Part shown: positions 18,189 to 25,937 of the stretch, piece after piece
Numbering within the stretch: position 1 is the first letter of the stretch
Layout of the letters: the number at the start of each line of letters is the position of its first letter
From: Vogesella fluminis
Lineage (GTDB): Bacteria; Pseudomonadota; Gammaproteobacteria; Burkholderiales; Chromobacteriaceae
Length of the DNA stretch: 40,145 bases
Assembly (NCBI RefSeq): GCF_014652335.1
Contig: NZ_BMYP01000030.1
Location: 1-40,145, forward strand
Direction: 5' to 3'
Notes under the pieces: model-generated
Told to the model about the DNA's origin: nothing
Seen by the model: only the letters and a program-made list of their open reading frames with translations
Database searches by the model: none
Program-made: the position numbers and the translations under genes

Positions 18189-19156
18189 CGTGTTTTCCTC
18201 GGGGCGGGGTCCAGCGACAGCAACAGCAGCGTGGCGATGATCAGCAGCAGCATGGCACCGGCGTTGTGTGCCACCGCCAGCGCCAGCGGCAGTTGCAACA
18301 GCACATTGCCGACGCCGAGCCCCAGCTGCAGCAGCCAGCTGCCCAGCAGCAGGCACAGCAGCGGCCGCAATAACGGCTGGCGCCACAGCCGCAGCACCAG
18401 CCACAGCAGCAGCAGCGACACCAGCGCGGCGCCCAGCCGGTGCGCCCAGTGCATGGCCAGCAGGTGGCTGCCCAGCAACGGCGCGCCGTCCGGGCCTTCG
18501 CCCAGCTCGCGCAGCAGATGGAAGGCGCCGTGCCACTGCGCATCCGGCCACCACGCGCCGTTGCAGGCCGGGAAGCCCTGGCAGGCCAGCGCCGCGTAAT
18601 TGCTCGATACCCAGCCACCGAGCACGATCTGCAGCAGCAGCAGTAAGGGCAGCAACAGCGCCAGCGCGAAGCTGGTCGCCCCCACCGCATGACGCTGCGG
18701 CAGGCGCCGCTGCCACCAGCAACAGGCGGCCAGCAGCGCTGCCAGCGTCATGCCACCCAGCAGGTGGGCGCTGACGATGGCCGGTTTCAGCAACAGGGTG
18801 ACGGTCCACATTCCCAGCGCACCCTGCACGCACACCAGCAACAGCAGCAGCGCCGCCCAGCCGCGCAGACGGCGCTGGCGCCAGGCCAGCACGTTCAGCG
18901 CCAGCAGCAGCAGGCCGAGACTAGCGGCGAGGTAACGATGGCTCATCTCCTTCCACGCCTTGGCCATGCTCACCGGGCCGTCAGGGTTGGCCGCATGCTG
19001 CTCCTGGATCAGCGGCGCCGCGTGCAGCGGCGACAACCGGCCGTAGCAGCCCGGCCAGTCCGGACAACCAAGACCGGCATCCGACAGCCGCACGTACGCC
19101 CCCAGTGGCACCACAATGCACACCAGCAACAAGGCCAGCCACAGCACGCGTCTCAT
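18185..19156 (-). CDS. ctaA: Heme A synthase (COX15/CtaA family)
   Basis: A 323-residue protein with about eight membrane segments. The N-terminal YVRLSDAGLGCPDWPGCYG is typical of COX15/CtaA, and the second half has MHWAHRLGAALVS with a heme-ligand His. It oxidises heme O to heme A for the aa3 oxidase. It follows the thioredoxin-like gene by 51 bp and overlaps ctaB by 4 bp. Confidence 0.95.
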   Translation of the reverse strand: MRRVLWLALLLVCIVVPLGAYVRLSDAGLGCPDWPGCYGRLSPLHAAPLIQEQHAANPDGPVSMAKAWKEMSHRYLAASLGLLLLALNVLAWRQRRLRGWAALLLLLVCVQGALGMWTVTLLLKPAIVSAHLLGGMTLAALLAACCWWQRRLPQRHAVGATSFALALLLPLLLLLQIVLGGWVSSNYAALACQGFPACNGAWWPDAQWHGAFHLLRELGEGPDGAPLLGSHLLAMHWAHRLGAALVSLLLLWLVLRLWRQPLLRPLLCLLLGSWLLQLGLGVGNVLLQLPLALAVAHNAGAMLLLIIATLLLLSLDPAPRKTR

Positions 19157-19207
19157 CCTGCCCCCTTCCCTGCCCGTGCCGGCACGGACAGCCGTTGCCG
19201 CGGCGAC

Positions 19208-19651
19208 TTAGCCGAGGCTGTTATTGTTTTTCAGCACACTGCGGATTTCCCTGATCACCGCCGCCGGCGCGGCGCCATCCGGGTAGAACAGCACACCGTT
19301 GCCGTGCGGGTCCACCAGGTAGAAACCGTCCTGCCGCAGCGTGGCATCGGCCTGCTGGCGCCGCACCAGCCGCGCGGCAGCCTCGCCCTGCGCGGTGTGG
19401 ATCTGGCGCATCGCAAAGCGGCGCTGCGCGCAGGCCGGGTTGCAGTTTGCGGCGGCGTCGAGCAGTACCCAGCGCCCTTGCGGCCAACCTGGCTGCCGCG
19501 CCTGCGGCAGCGGTGTCGCCAGCAGCTGGCCGTAGCTCTTGCCGCCGGCCGGCGGCAGCCAGCGGTACGACAGCCACGACGCCAGCACCGGCAGCGCGCA
19601 CAGCAGCGCAATCAGCAGCAACTTAATCCGTCCGCGATCCCGAGTGCCCAT
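19208..19651 (-). CDS. Membrane-anchored protein with CxxxC motif, cytochrome oxidase cluster
   Basis: 147 residues: one N-terminal membrane segment (~10-30), then a periplasmic domain with NCNPACAQR, a CxxxC as in SCO proteins, and GFYLVDPHGNGVLFYPDGA, which resembles the C-terminal half of a thioredoxin/SCO fold. Small proteins of this kind are common between surf1 and ctaA in betaproteobacteria and are annotated as hypothetical. The 5' end overlaps surf1 by 29 bp. A copper or redox role in oxidase assembly is inference from motif and context. Confidence 0.75.
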   Translation of the reverse strand: MGTRDRGRIKLLLIALLCALPVLASWLSYRWLPPAGGKSYGQLLATPLPQARQPGWPQGRWVLLDAAANCNPACAQRRFAMRQIHTAQGEAAARLVRRQQADATLRQDGFYLVDPHGNGVLFYPDGAAPAAVIREIRSVLKNNNSLG

Positions 19652-20366
19652 GCCGTCCCCTCCTCTGTACCATCCATGCTCCTGTAATCAGGCATAGCCC
19701 AAGCAGCAGCCATTGCAAGGCATAGGCATAGTGGCGCTGCGGATCGAACGGCGGCCGCACCGGCCACGGTGCTAGCGGCGGCAGGGTGACATCCAGCACC
19801 AGCAGGCCGTCATGCAGCCGGCCAGGCAGACGCCGCGCCAAGGCCGCCCAGTCCAGCGCATCGACCTCGCCGCGATCCGCGACCCGCGCGCCGGACAGCA
19901 GGTAGGGCTGCGGTCGCGGCAACCAGTAGCCCTGCAGCCGCAACGGCGGCAGCGGGATGCGCACATAGGCCGCCGGCCCGCGCAGCCAGCCGCGATCGAC
20001 CACCACCCAGCTGCCGTCGGACAGCTGCACCGGCTGCCAGATGCGGATGCCGCTGGCACCGCCGAGCAGGGCATTGGCCACCCGGATCTCCGGCTCGCTG
20101 CCGCGCACCTGCAGCCAGGCACGCTGGCCGGCCGGCGCCGTGCTGGCAGCCAGTGCGGCCAACGCTTGCGGCGCCTGCCGCAGGTTGAATTCATGGTGCG
20201 CCAGCTGCGCCTGCCGTTGCTGGCCGCGCTGCCACTGCCACAACGCCAGCAGGAAAGGCAGCAGCACCAGCAACCACAGCAGCCACACCAGACACGAGCG
20301 GCCATGCCGGTAGCAAAAACCGGCACGGCTGCCAGACTGGATTACACCCACCGGAGGACGTGTCAT
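19623..20366 (-). CDS. SURF1 family cytochrome oxidase assembly protein
   Basis: 247 residues from the ATG at 20366. Membrane segments lie near residues 27-42 and at the C terminus (~215-235), flanking a periplasmic domain. Family-like stretches are GGASGIRIWQPVQLSDG, WVVVDRGWLRG and the C-terminal RHYAYALQWLLLG. SURF1 helps insert heme a into subunit I. The start is chosen because GGCGG lies 8 bases upstream; the frame stays open to 20528, without family resemblance. Its start codon overlaps the start of the opposite-strand gene by 2 bp. Confidence 0.85.
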   Translation of the reverse strand: MTRPPVGVIQSGSRAGFCYRHGRSCLVWLLWLLVLLPFLLALWQWQRGQQRQAQLAHHEFNLRQAPQALAALAASTAPAGQRAWLQVRGSEPEIRVANALLGGASGIRIWQPVQLSDGSWVVVDRGWLRGPAAYVRIPLPPLRLQGYWLPRPQPYLLSGARVADRGEVDALDWAALARRLPGRLHDGLLVLDVTLPPLAPWPVRPPFDPQRHYAYALQWLLLGLCLITGAWMVQRRGRHGHSGSRTD

Positions 20367-20559
20367 GAAGATTGCCGCCATTGCCCTGTTGTTGCTGATC
20401 ATGCTGACGCTGGCCCTTGCCCTCTGCAGCATCAGCCGCGGCGACGCACCGCGCCGGACCGTCAAGGCGCTGACCCTGCGCGTGGCGCTGTCGCTGGGGC
20501 GGTTCCTGCTGCTGATGGCCGGCGGCATGCTTGGCTGGTGGCTGCCGCACGGGCACTGA
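20365..20559 (+). CDS. Twin-transmembrane (DUF2909-like) small protein, opposite strand in cox cluster
   Basis: 64 residues with two membrane segments, starting MKIAAIALLLLIMLTLALAL; the loop carries RTVKALTLRVALSLGR, typical of the small twin-membrane proteins found in betaproteobacterial oxidase clusters. A strong GGAGG six bases before the ATG supports translation. It is the only plus-strand gene between 6635 and 25719, lying tail-to-tail with coxC and head-to-head with surf1. Any promoter must lie inside surf1. Function unknown; family name from memory. Confidence 0.8.
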   Translation: MKIAAIALLLLIMLTLALALCSISRGDAPRRTVKALTLRVALSLGRFLLLMAGGMLGWWLPHGH

Positions 20560-20576
20560 CGTCCACCCCGCCGTCG

Positions 20577-21431
20577 CTACAGCCAGTACACGAACACGAA
20601 CAGGATCAGCCACACCACGTCGACAAAGTGCCAGTACCACGCCGCGGCCTCGAAGGCGAAGTGGTGCTCGGCATTGAAATGCCCGCGCAGCACCCGCAGC
20701 CACACCACCGCCAGCATGATGGCACCCAGCAGCACGTGCAGGCCGTGAAAGCCGGTGAGCATGAAGAAGGTCATGCCGTAGGCGCCGGAGGCCAGCGACA
20801 GGCCCAGCTCGTTCATCGCGTGCGCGTACTCGTAGATCTGCAGCCCGAGAAACAGCGCGCCCAGCACCACCGTCAGCCCGAGACCGAACACCAGCCGCCA
20901 CCGCTGGCCGGACAGCAGCCCCCAGTGCGCCCAGGTCAGCGTGGCGCCGGACGACAGCAGGATCAGGGTATTGACCGCCGGCAGCCCCCACGGCCCCATC
21001 GCCTGGTAAGGGGCGCTGATGCCGGGGCCGGTGGCCAGCGGCCAGCTGGCGGCAAAGCCGGGGTACAGCAGCTGGTGCTGCTCGTTGCCCAGCTCCGGCA
21101 CCGAGATGGTCCGCACGTAGAACAGCGCGCCGAAGAAGGCGGCGAAGAACATCACCTCGGAAAAAATGAACCAGCTCATGCCCCAGCGGAACGAGGCATC
21201 CTCGCGCCGCTGGTAACGGCCGGCCAGGCTTTCGCGGATCACGTCCCCAAACCAGCCGAACAGCATCCACAGCAGGATCAGTACCCCCAGCAGCAGGCCG
21301 AACTTGCCGGCGGCGATGCCGTTGACGGTGAAGGATGCCCCCAGCCCCAGCGCAAACAGCGCCACCGCGCCGATGATCGGCCAGCGCGACGGATCGGGCA
21401 CGAAATAGTGGTGCGACGTGTCGTTATGCAT
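20577..21431 (-). CDS. ctaE: Cytochrome c oxidase subunit III
   Basis: A 284-residue, seven-segment protein. It has YYFVPDPSRWPIIGAVALF at the N terminus, the conserved FMLTGFHGLHVLLG, and AAWYWHFVDVVWLILFVFVY at the C terminus. It is a structural subunit of the aa3-type oxidase. It follows the DUF2970 gene by 15 bp. Confidence 0.97.
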   Translation of the reverse strand: MHNDTSHHYFVPDPSRWPIIGAVALFALGLGASFTVNGIAAGKFGLLLGVLILLWMLFGWFGDVIRESLAGRYQRREDASFRWGMSWFIFSEVMFFAAFFGALFYVRTISVPELGNEQHQLLYPGFAASWPLATGPGISAPYQAMGPWGLPAVNTLILLSSGATLTWAHWGLLSGQRWRLVFGLGLTVVLGALFLGLQIYEYAHAMNELGLSLASGAYGMTFFMLTGFHGLHVLLGAIMLAVVWLRVLRGHFNAEHHFAFEAAAWYWHFVDVVWLILFVFVYWL

Positions 21432-21446
21432 GATTCCTCCGTCCGC

Positions 21447-21626
21447 TCAGGGCGCCGTCAGCCAGCTGACCAGCAACAGCAGGCCGCCGACAAACAGCGC
21501 CACCAGAATGATCGCCGCCGCGATGAGGTCGGCGAAGCGCAACTGGCGGTCAACGTTGGCCGCACGGCCGCGCCGCACGCCGAAGAAGGCGGCCAGCACA
21601 GCAGCCAGGGCGCGCAGCGGCCTCAT
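21447..21626 (-). CDS. DUF2970 small membrane protein
   Basis: 59 residues (MRPLRALAAVLAAFFGVRRG at the start, then one membrane helix). The AVLAAFFGVRRG motif fits DUF2970, a family that regularly sits between ctaG and subunit III in betaproteobacteria. Its ATG overlaps the ctaG stop by 4 bp. Presumed oxidase accessory; no activity is known to me. Confidence 0.85.
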   Translation of the reverse strand: MRPLRALAAVLAAFFGVRRGRAANVDRQLRFADLIAAAIILVALFVGGLLLLVSWLTAP

Positions 21627-22165
21627 GATCGCCCCGGCACATCGAACACGGTGTAGGCCAGCGTGATGCTGTCGAGGCCGGCCGGCACGTTCTTGTCGAC
21701 CACGAACACCACCGGAAAGCGCCGGGTCTCGCCCGGTGCAAACGCCTGCTGCGCAAAGCAGAAGCAGTCCAGCTTCTTCACGTACTCCGCCGCCGCCGCC
21801 GGCAGGTAACGCGGAATCGCCTGACCGACGACCTGGCGGTTGCTGGCATTGGTGATCTCGTAGTCGACTCGCACGAACTCGCCCGGCACCGCGCGCAGCG
21901 TGCGCGTCAGCGGCCGCACCTGCCACGGTAGCCCCGGCTGCACCGTGGCATCGAAGGTCAGCAGTACCGGCGCCAGCGGCGTTGCGGCCAACCTTTGGCT
22001 GCCGACCTCGTCCGGCCGCTGCAGGCTGCCCAGCCCGGTCAGGCGGCACAGCGCGTCGTAGACCGGGATCAGCCCCCAGGCGAACACGAACATCACGCAG
22101 GCCAGCAGCAGCAGCTTCAGCAGCAGCAGGCGGTTGTCGTGCAGGGTGGCGGGCGGCTTGTCCAT
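21623..22165 (-). CDS. ctaG: Cytochrome c oxidase assembly protein CtaG (Cox11 family)
   Basis: 180 residues from the ATG at 22165. One N-terminal membrane helix, then a periplasmic Ig-like domain with the copper-binding CFCF motif (KLDCFCFAQQAFAPGE) and PVVFVVDK. It delivers copper to CuB of subunit I. The start codon lies 1 base after the ctaD stop. The open frame extends 25 codons upstream into ctaD, which is rejected. A dispersed 12-mer copy lies at 21983-21994. Confidence 0.95.
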   Translation of the reverse strand: MDKPPATLHDNRLLLLKLLLLACVMFVFAWGLIPVYDALCRLTGLGSLQRPDEVGSQRLAATPLAPVLLTFDATVQPGLPWQVRPLTRTLRAVPGEFVRVDYEITNASNRQVVGQAIPRYLPAAAAEYVKKLDCFCFAQQAFAPGETRRFPVVFVVDKNVPAGLDSITLAYTVFDVPGRS

Positions 22166-22166
22166 G

Positions 22167-23813
22167 TCAGTGGTGCTTTCCGCCGTGCATGGCGTCGATG
22201 CGGCCGTTTTCGCCGACTTCCAGATCCGGCGCCTCGACAAAGCTGTGATACGGCGCCGGGGTGGCGATCTGCCACTCCAGGGTGTCGGCGCCTTCCCACG
22301 GCCTGGCCGCGGCCGGCCGGCCGTGGCGCAGGCTGTGCAGCATGTTGGCGAAGAAGATCAGCTGCCCCAACCCGAAGCAGAAGGCGCCGACGCTGGCCAG
22401 GGTGTTGAAGTCGGTGAACTGCATGTTGTAGTCGGGAATGCGCCGCGGCATGCCGGCGAGGCCGAGGAAGTGCATCGGGAAGAAGGTGACGTTGAACCAC
22501 AGCAGCGACCACCAGAAGTGGAACCGGCCCCAGAACTCCGAGTACATGCGCCCGGTCATCTTCGGAAACCAGTAGTACACCGCGGCGAACAGGCTGAACA
22601 GCGCGCCGGCTACCAACACGTAGTGGAAGTGCGCCACCACGTAGTAGGTGTCCTGCAGCTGGATGTCGATGGCGGCGATGCTCAGCGTCACCCCGGACAG
22701 GCCGCCGACGGTAAACAGGCAGATGAAGCCGATGGCGAACAGCATCGGCGTCTCGAAGCTCATGCTGCCCTGCCACATGGTGCCGATCCAGTTGAACACC
22801 TTCACCCCGGTCGGCACCGCGATCAGCATGGTCGCGTACATGAAGAACAGCTGCGCGGTGGCCGGCATGCCGGTGGTGAACATGTGGTGCGCCCACACCA
22901 TGAAGCTGAGGATGGCGATGGAGCTGGTGGCGTACACCATCGAGGTGTAGCCGAACAGCGGCTTGCGGCTAAAGGTGGGAATGATGTGGCTGACGATGCC
23001 GAACGCCGGCAGCGCCATGATGTAGACCTCGGGGTGGCCGAAGAACCAGAAGATGTGCTGGTACAGCACCGGATCGCCGCCGCCGGCGGCATTGAAGAAG
23101 TGGGTGCCGAAGTGGCGGTCGGTCAGCACCATGGTCACCACCCCGGCCAGCACCGGCATCACCGCGATGATCAGGTAGGCGGTAATCAGGCTGGCCCAGG
23201 CGAACATCGGCATCTTCATCATCGTCATCCCCGGCGCGCGCAGGTTGAGGATGGTGACGATGATGTTGATCGAGCCCATGATCGAGCTGACGCCCATGAT
23301 GTGGATGGCGAAGATGGTCAGGTCCATGCCCATGCCCATCTGGGTGGACAAGGGCGCGTACAGCGTCCAGCCCGCCGCCGCCGCCCCGCCGGGCACCGCG
23401 AACGAGATCAGCAGCAGCAGCAGCGCCGCCGGCGGCAGCAGCCAGAAGCTCCAGTTGTTCATCCGCGCAAACGCCATGTCCGGCGCGCCGATCATCAGCG
23501 GCAGCATCCAGTTGGCCAGCCCGGTGAACGCCGGCATGATGGCGCCGAACACCATGATCAGCCCGTGCAGGGTGGTGAACTGGTTGAACAACTCCGGCTG
23601 CCAGAACTGCAGCCCGGGCCGGAACAGCTCGGCGCGGATGCACAGCGCCAGCACGCCGCCGAAGATGAACATGCTGAACGCGAACCACAGGTACAGCGAG
23701 CCGATGTCCTTGTGGTTGGTGGCGAACAGCCAGCGGCCAATGCCCTGCGGCTTGGCGTGGTGATCGGGCGCGGTGCCGTGCGCCGGCTGCAGTGCACTGT
23801 CGATCGCAGTCAT
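22167..23813 (-). CDS. ctaD: Cytochrome c oxidase subunit I
   Basis: A 548-residue, 12-segment heme-copper oxidase subunit. It has FGHPEVYIMALP (CuB His and cross-linked Tyr region), VWAHHMFTTG (the two CuB histidines) and YYVVAHFHYVLV (heme ligands). The length and SIAILSF/MVWAHH region fit A-type aa3 enzymes. It lies 12 bp after ctaC. It is the catalytic subunit reducing O2 to water and pumping protons. Confidence 0.98.
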   Translation of the reverse strand: MTAIDSALQPAHGTAPDHHAKPQGIGRWLFATNHKDIGSLYLWFAFSMFIFGGVLALCIRAELFRPGLQFWQPELFNQFTTLHGLIMVFGAIMPAFTGLANWMLPLMIGAPDMAFARMNNWSFWLLPPAALLLLLISFAVPGGAAAAGWTLYAPLSTQMGMGMDLTIFAIHIMGVSSIMGSINIIVTILNLRAPGMTMMKMPMFAWASLITAYLIIAVMPVLAGVVTMVLTDRHFGTHFFNAAGGGDPVLYQHIFWFFGHPEVYIMALPAFGIVSHIIPTFSRKPLFGYTSMVYATSSIAILSFMVWAHHMFTTGMPATAQLFFMYATMLIAVPTGVKVFNWIGTMWQGSMSFETPMLFAIGFICLFTVGGLSGVTLSIAAIDIQLQDTYYVVAHFHYVLVAGALFSLFAAVYYWFPKMTGRMYSEFWGRFHFWWSLLWFNVTFFPMHFLGLAGMPRRIPDYNMQFTDFNTLASVGAFCFGLGQLIFFANMLHSLRHGRPAAARPWEGADTLEWQIATPAPYHSFVEAPDLEVGENGRIDAMHGGKHH

Positions 23814-23825
23814 GCCCTCTCCCCC

Positions 23826-24941
23826 TTACGCTTTACCGCCGCGGGCAGCCTTGATGTCCTTCGGCTGCACCACGTCGCCGGTGTGATTGCCCCACGCGTT
23901 GCGCTCGTAGGTGATCACCGCCGCAATATCGGTATCCGACAACTGCTTGCCCCACGCCGCCATCGCGGCATTCTTCTTGCTGCCGTTAAGCACGATGTCG
24001 ATGTGGCCGGGCTTGTCCTTGGTCGCCATCGCCGAGCCGTCCAGCGCCGGGAAGGCGCCGGGGATGCCCTTGCCGCCCGCCTGGTGGCAGGCGACGCAGT
24101 TCTGCGTGTACACCTTCTCGCCGCGCGCCATCAGCTCGGCCAGTGGCCAGACCTTGTTCGGATCTTCAAGGTTGGCCGCAGCGGTTTTTTGTCTTGCGGC
24201 CAACCATGCCTGGTAATCGGCCGGCGCCTTGGCCACAACCACGATGGGCATGAAGCCGTGATCCTTGCCGCACAGCTCGGCGCACTGGCCGCGATAGGTG
24301 CCGGGGCGGTCGACCTTGAACCAGGCATCGCGCACGAAGCCGGGTATCGCATCCTGTTTCACCCCCAGCTGCGGCACCCACCAGGAATGAATCACGTCAT
24401 TGGCAGTCAGCAGCAGCCGCACCTTGGTGCCGGTCGGCACCACCAGCGGCTGGTCCACCTCCAGCAGGTAGTGCTCGCCGCGATCGGCCACCTGGCGGAT
24501 GGCACTTTGCGGCGTGGACAGATGGCTCATGAAGGCCACGCCGTCATCGAGGTAGTCGTAGTGCCACTTCCACTGGTAGCCGGTGACCTTGATGGTCAGC
24601 TCGGCGCCGGCGCTGCTCTTCTGCAGCAGGATCAGCCGCGTCGCCGGCCACGCCATCGCCACCAGGATCAACAGCGGAATCAGCGTCCAGACGATCTCGA
24701 CGGTGGTGTTTTCATGGAAGTGTTTTGCCTGATGGCCTGCGGATTTGCGGTGGTGCAGGATGGCCCAGAACATCACGCCGAACACCAGCACGAAGATGCT
24801 GCCGGTGATGTACAGCAACAGCATGTGCAGGTCGTAGATATCCCGGGCAATGGCGGTGACCGGTAGCGGCAGATTGACCCCGGCCGCCGGCACAACAGGC
24901 GGCCAGCCGGCAAGCAGTAACAGGACACGACGACAGGCCAT
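23826..24941 (-). CDS. ctaC: Cytochrome c oxidase subunit II with C-terminal cytochrome c domain
   Basis: 371 residues from the ATG at 24941, preceded by GGGGAAG. Signal or first helix (~3-20), two membrane helices (~35-60, ~78-100), then the CuA cupredoxin domain with HSWWVPQLG and CAELCGKDHGFM. A c-type cytochrome domain is fused at the C terminus (CVACH, about residue 293), making it a caa3-like subunit II. Two dispersed 12-mer words in opposite orientation (24169-24180 and 24195-24205) lie in the linker between the two domains. The gene begins the oxidase run. Confidence 0.96.
   Translation of the reverse strand: MACRRVLLLLAGWPPVVPAAGVNLPLPVTAIARDIYDLHMLLLYITGSIFVLVFGVMFWAILHHRKSAGHQAKHFHENTTVEIVWTLIPLLILVAMAWPATRLILLQKSSAGAELTIKVTGYQWKWHYDYLDDGVAFMSHLSTPQSAIRQVADRGEHYLLEVDQPLVVPTGTKVRLLLTANDVIHSWWVPQLGVKQDAIPGFVRDAWFKVDRPGTYRGQCAELCGKDHGFMPIVVVAKAPADYQAWLAARQKTAAANLEDPNKVWPLAELMARGEKVYTQNCVACHQAGGKGIPGAFPALDGSAMATKDKPGHIDIVLNGSKKNAAMAAWGKQLSDTDIAAVITYERNAWGNHTGDVVQPKDIKAARGGKA
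24168..24207. repeat. Inverted pair of the dispersed 12-mer inside ctaC linker
   Basis: AAGGTTGGCCGCA (24168-24180) and TTGCGGCCAACCA (24194-24206) form inverted arms of up to 11 bp around 14 bases. They encode AAANLEDP and WLAARQ at the junction between the CuA and cytochrome c domains, a place tolerant of insertions. Confidence 0.8.
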
Positions 24942-25011
24942 GGCGTCTTCCCCAGGTAAAATCCCGTATTGGCCGGAAAACCGGTCGCTGCCGCGGCCCG
25001 TGCCGCAGCGC

Positions 25012-25080
25012 TTTATCGAGAATAGGAAGATCAGCCGATAAAACAAGTAGCCATCATGGTGCGCCGCCGCAAACCGGCGC
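25012..25080 (-). promoter_or_regulatory. Possible operator/promoter region upstream of ctaC
   Basis: TTTATCG (25012-25018) and CGATAAA (25036-25042) are perfect 7-bp inverted arms 17 bases apart in the bioD-ctaC gap. A weak TTGTTT and TATTCT pair on the minus strand lies within it. A GCGCCG/CGGCGC hairpin (25061-25080) follows the bioD stop without a T-run. Regulation by this palindrome is inference. Confidence 0.35.
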
Positions 25081-25086
25081 CGCTGC

Positions 25087-25719
25087 TCAGGTCGCCGCCG
25101 CCTCGTAAGGCAGGCTCAGCAGCGGCTCGCCCAACGCGCGCGTGAGCGTCGCCAGATTGTCTTCAAAGGCCAGCTGCGCCGGCACCACGCGGTTGGCGAT
25201 CCAGCCGGCAAGCGTGCAGCCGCCGGCGCGGATCGCCTGCGCCGTCAGCAGCGCGTGGTTGATGCAGCCCAGCTTCATGCCCACCACCAGGATCACCGGC
25301 AGCCCCAGCGCCTGCGCCAGGCCCTGCATGTCCAGCGTGTCCGACAGCGGCGCCAGCCAGCCGCCGGCACCCTCCACCAGCACCACGTCGGCGTCTGCGG
25401 CCAACCTTTGGTAGTGTGCGACGATCAGCGCCGGGTCTATCGTCACCCCGGCGTCGCGCGCGGCGATGTGCGGCGACACCGGCGGCAGGAAGCGGTACGG
25501 GTTCATCAGTGCCAGATCGGTCTGCCCGGTGGCCGCCACCAGCCGCGCCACGTCGTCGTTGTGCCAGCTGCCGTCCGGCAGGATGTCGCAGCCGGAGGCC
25601 ACCGGCTTCATCGCCAGCACGCGCTTACCCTGCGCCTGCCAGTGGCGGATCAGCTGCACCGCGCTGTGGGTCTTGCCGATCTCGGTATCGGTGCCGGTAA
25701 TGAAATAGCCTTGTGCCAT
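25087..25719 (-). CDS. bioD: Dethiobiotin synthetase BioD
   Basis: 210 residues. The P-loop GTDTEIGKT (residues ~8-16), MKPVASG and VEGAGGWLAPL fit ATP-dependent dethiobiotin synthetase, which forms the ureido ring of biotin from DAPA and CO2. The start at 25719 (MAQGYFITGTDTEIGKTHSA) is set by the family; the frame is open 66 more codons without similarity. No other bio genes are nearby. A dispersed 12-mer copy lies at 25396-25407. Confidence 0.95.
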   Translation of the reverse strand: MAQGYFITGTDTEIGKTHSAVQLIRHWQAQGKRVLAMKPVASGCDILPDGSWHNDDVARLVAATGQTDLALMNPYRFLPPVSPHIAARDAGVTIDPALIVAHYQRLAADADVVLVEGAGGWLAPLSDTLDMQGLAQALGLPVILVVGMKLGCINHALLTAQAIRAGGCTLAGWIANRVVPAQLAFEDNLATLTRALGEPLLSLPYEAAAT

Positions 25720-25773
25720 GGGCAGTGTCCTTGTGGAAAGCTCCGCCTGCAGATGCGGCCAAGCCGGCAAATG

Positions 25774-25816
25774 AAAAGACAGACGCGACAAGGCCGACCT
25801 CGTGGGTCGGCTGTCT
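25774..25816 (-). terminator. Probable terminator after leuA
   Basis: On the minus strand AGACA-GCCGACC, a 5-base loop, GGTCGGC, an 11-base bulge, then TGTCT run into TTTTC (arms 25777-25781/25812-25816 and 25793-25799/25805-25811). It lies ~120 bases beyond the leuA stop and before bioD. The bulge makes it imperfect. Confidence 0.5.
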
Positions 25817-25880
25817 GCACCTGCCGTGGTGGGGGCAAGGGCCAAATGGGGCGGCCTTGTGAGCCTTTGATCTTTCGCGC

Positions 25881-25892
25881 TGCGGCCAACCT
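25881..25892. repeat. Single intergenic copy of the dispersed 12-mer
   Basis: TGCGGCCAACCT in the leuA-bioD gap, 46 bases from the leuA stop. There is no inverted partner within 100 bases, although TGCGGCCAA (9 of 12) occurs at 25754-25762. Confidence 0.85.
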
Positions 25893-25937
25893 GGCCCGGT
25901 AGGGTGGCCAGCCGCAACGCGTGCGCGCTCTTTGCTG

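Noticed and set aside
22134-24866. 910-codon open frame on the plus strand
   Set aside because: Antisense to ctaD and ctaC; the composition is that of a complement shadow.
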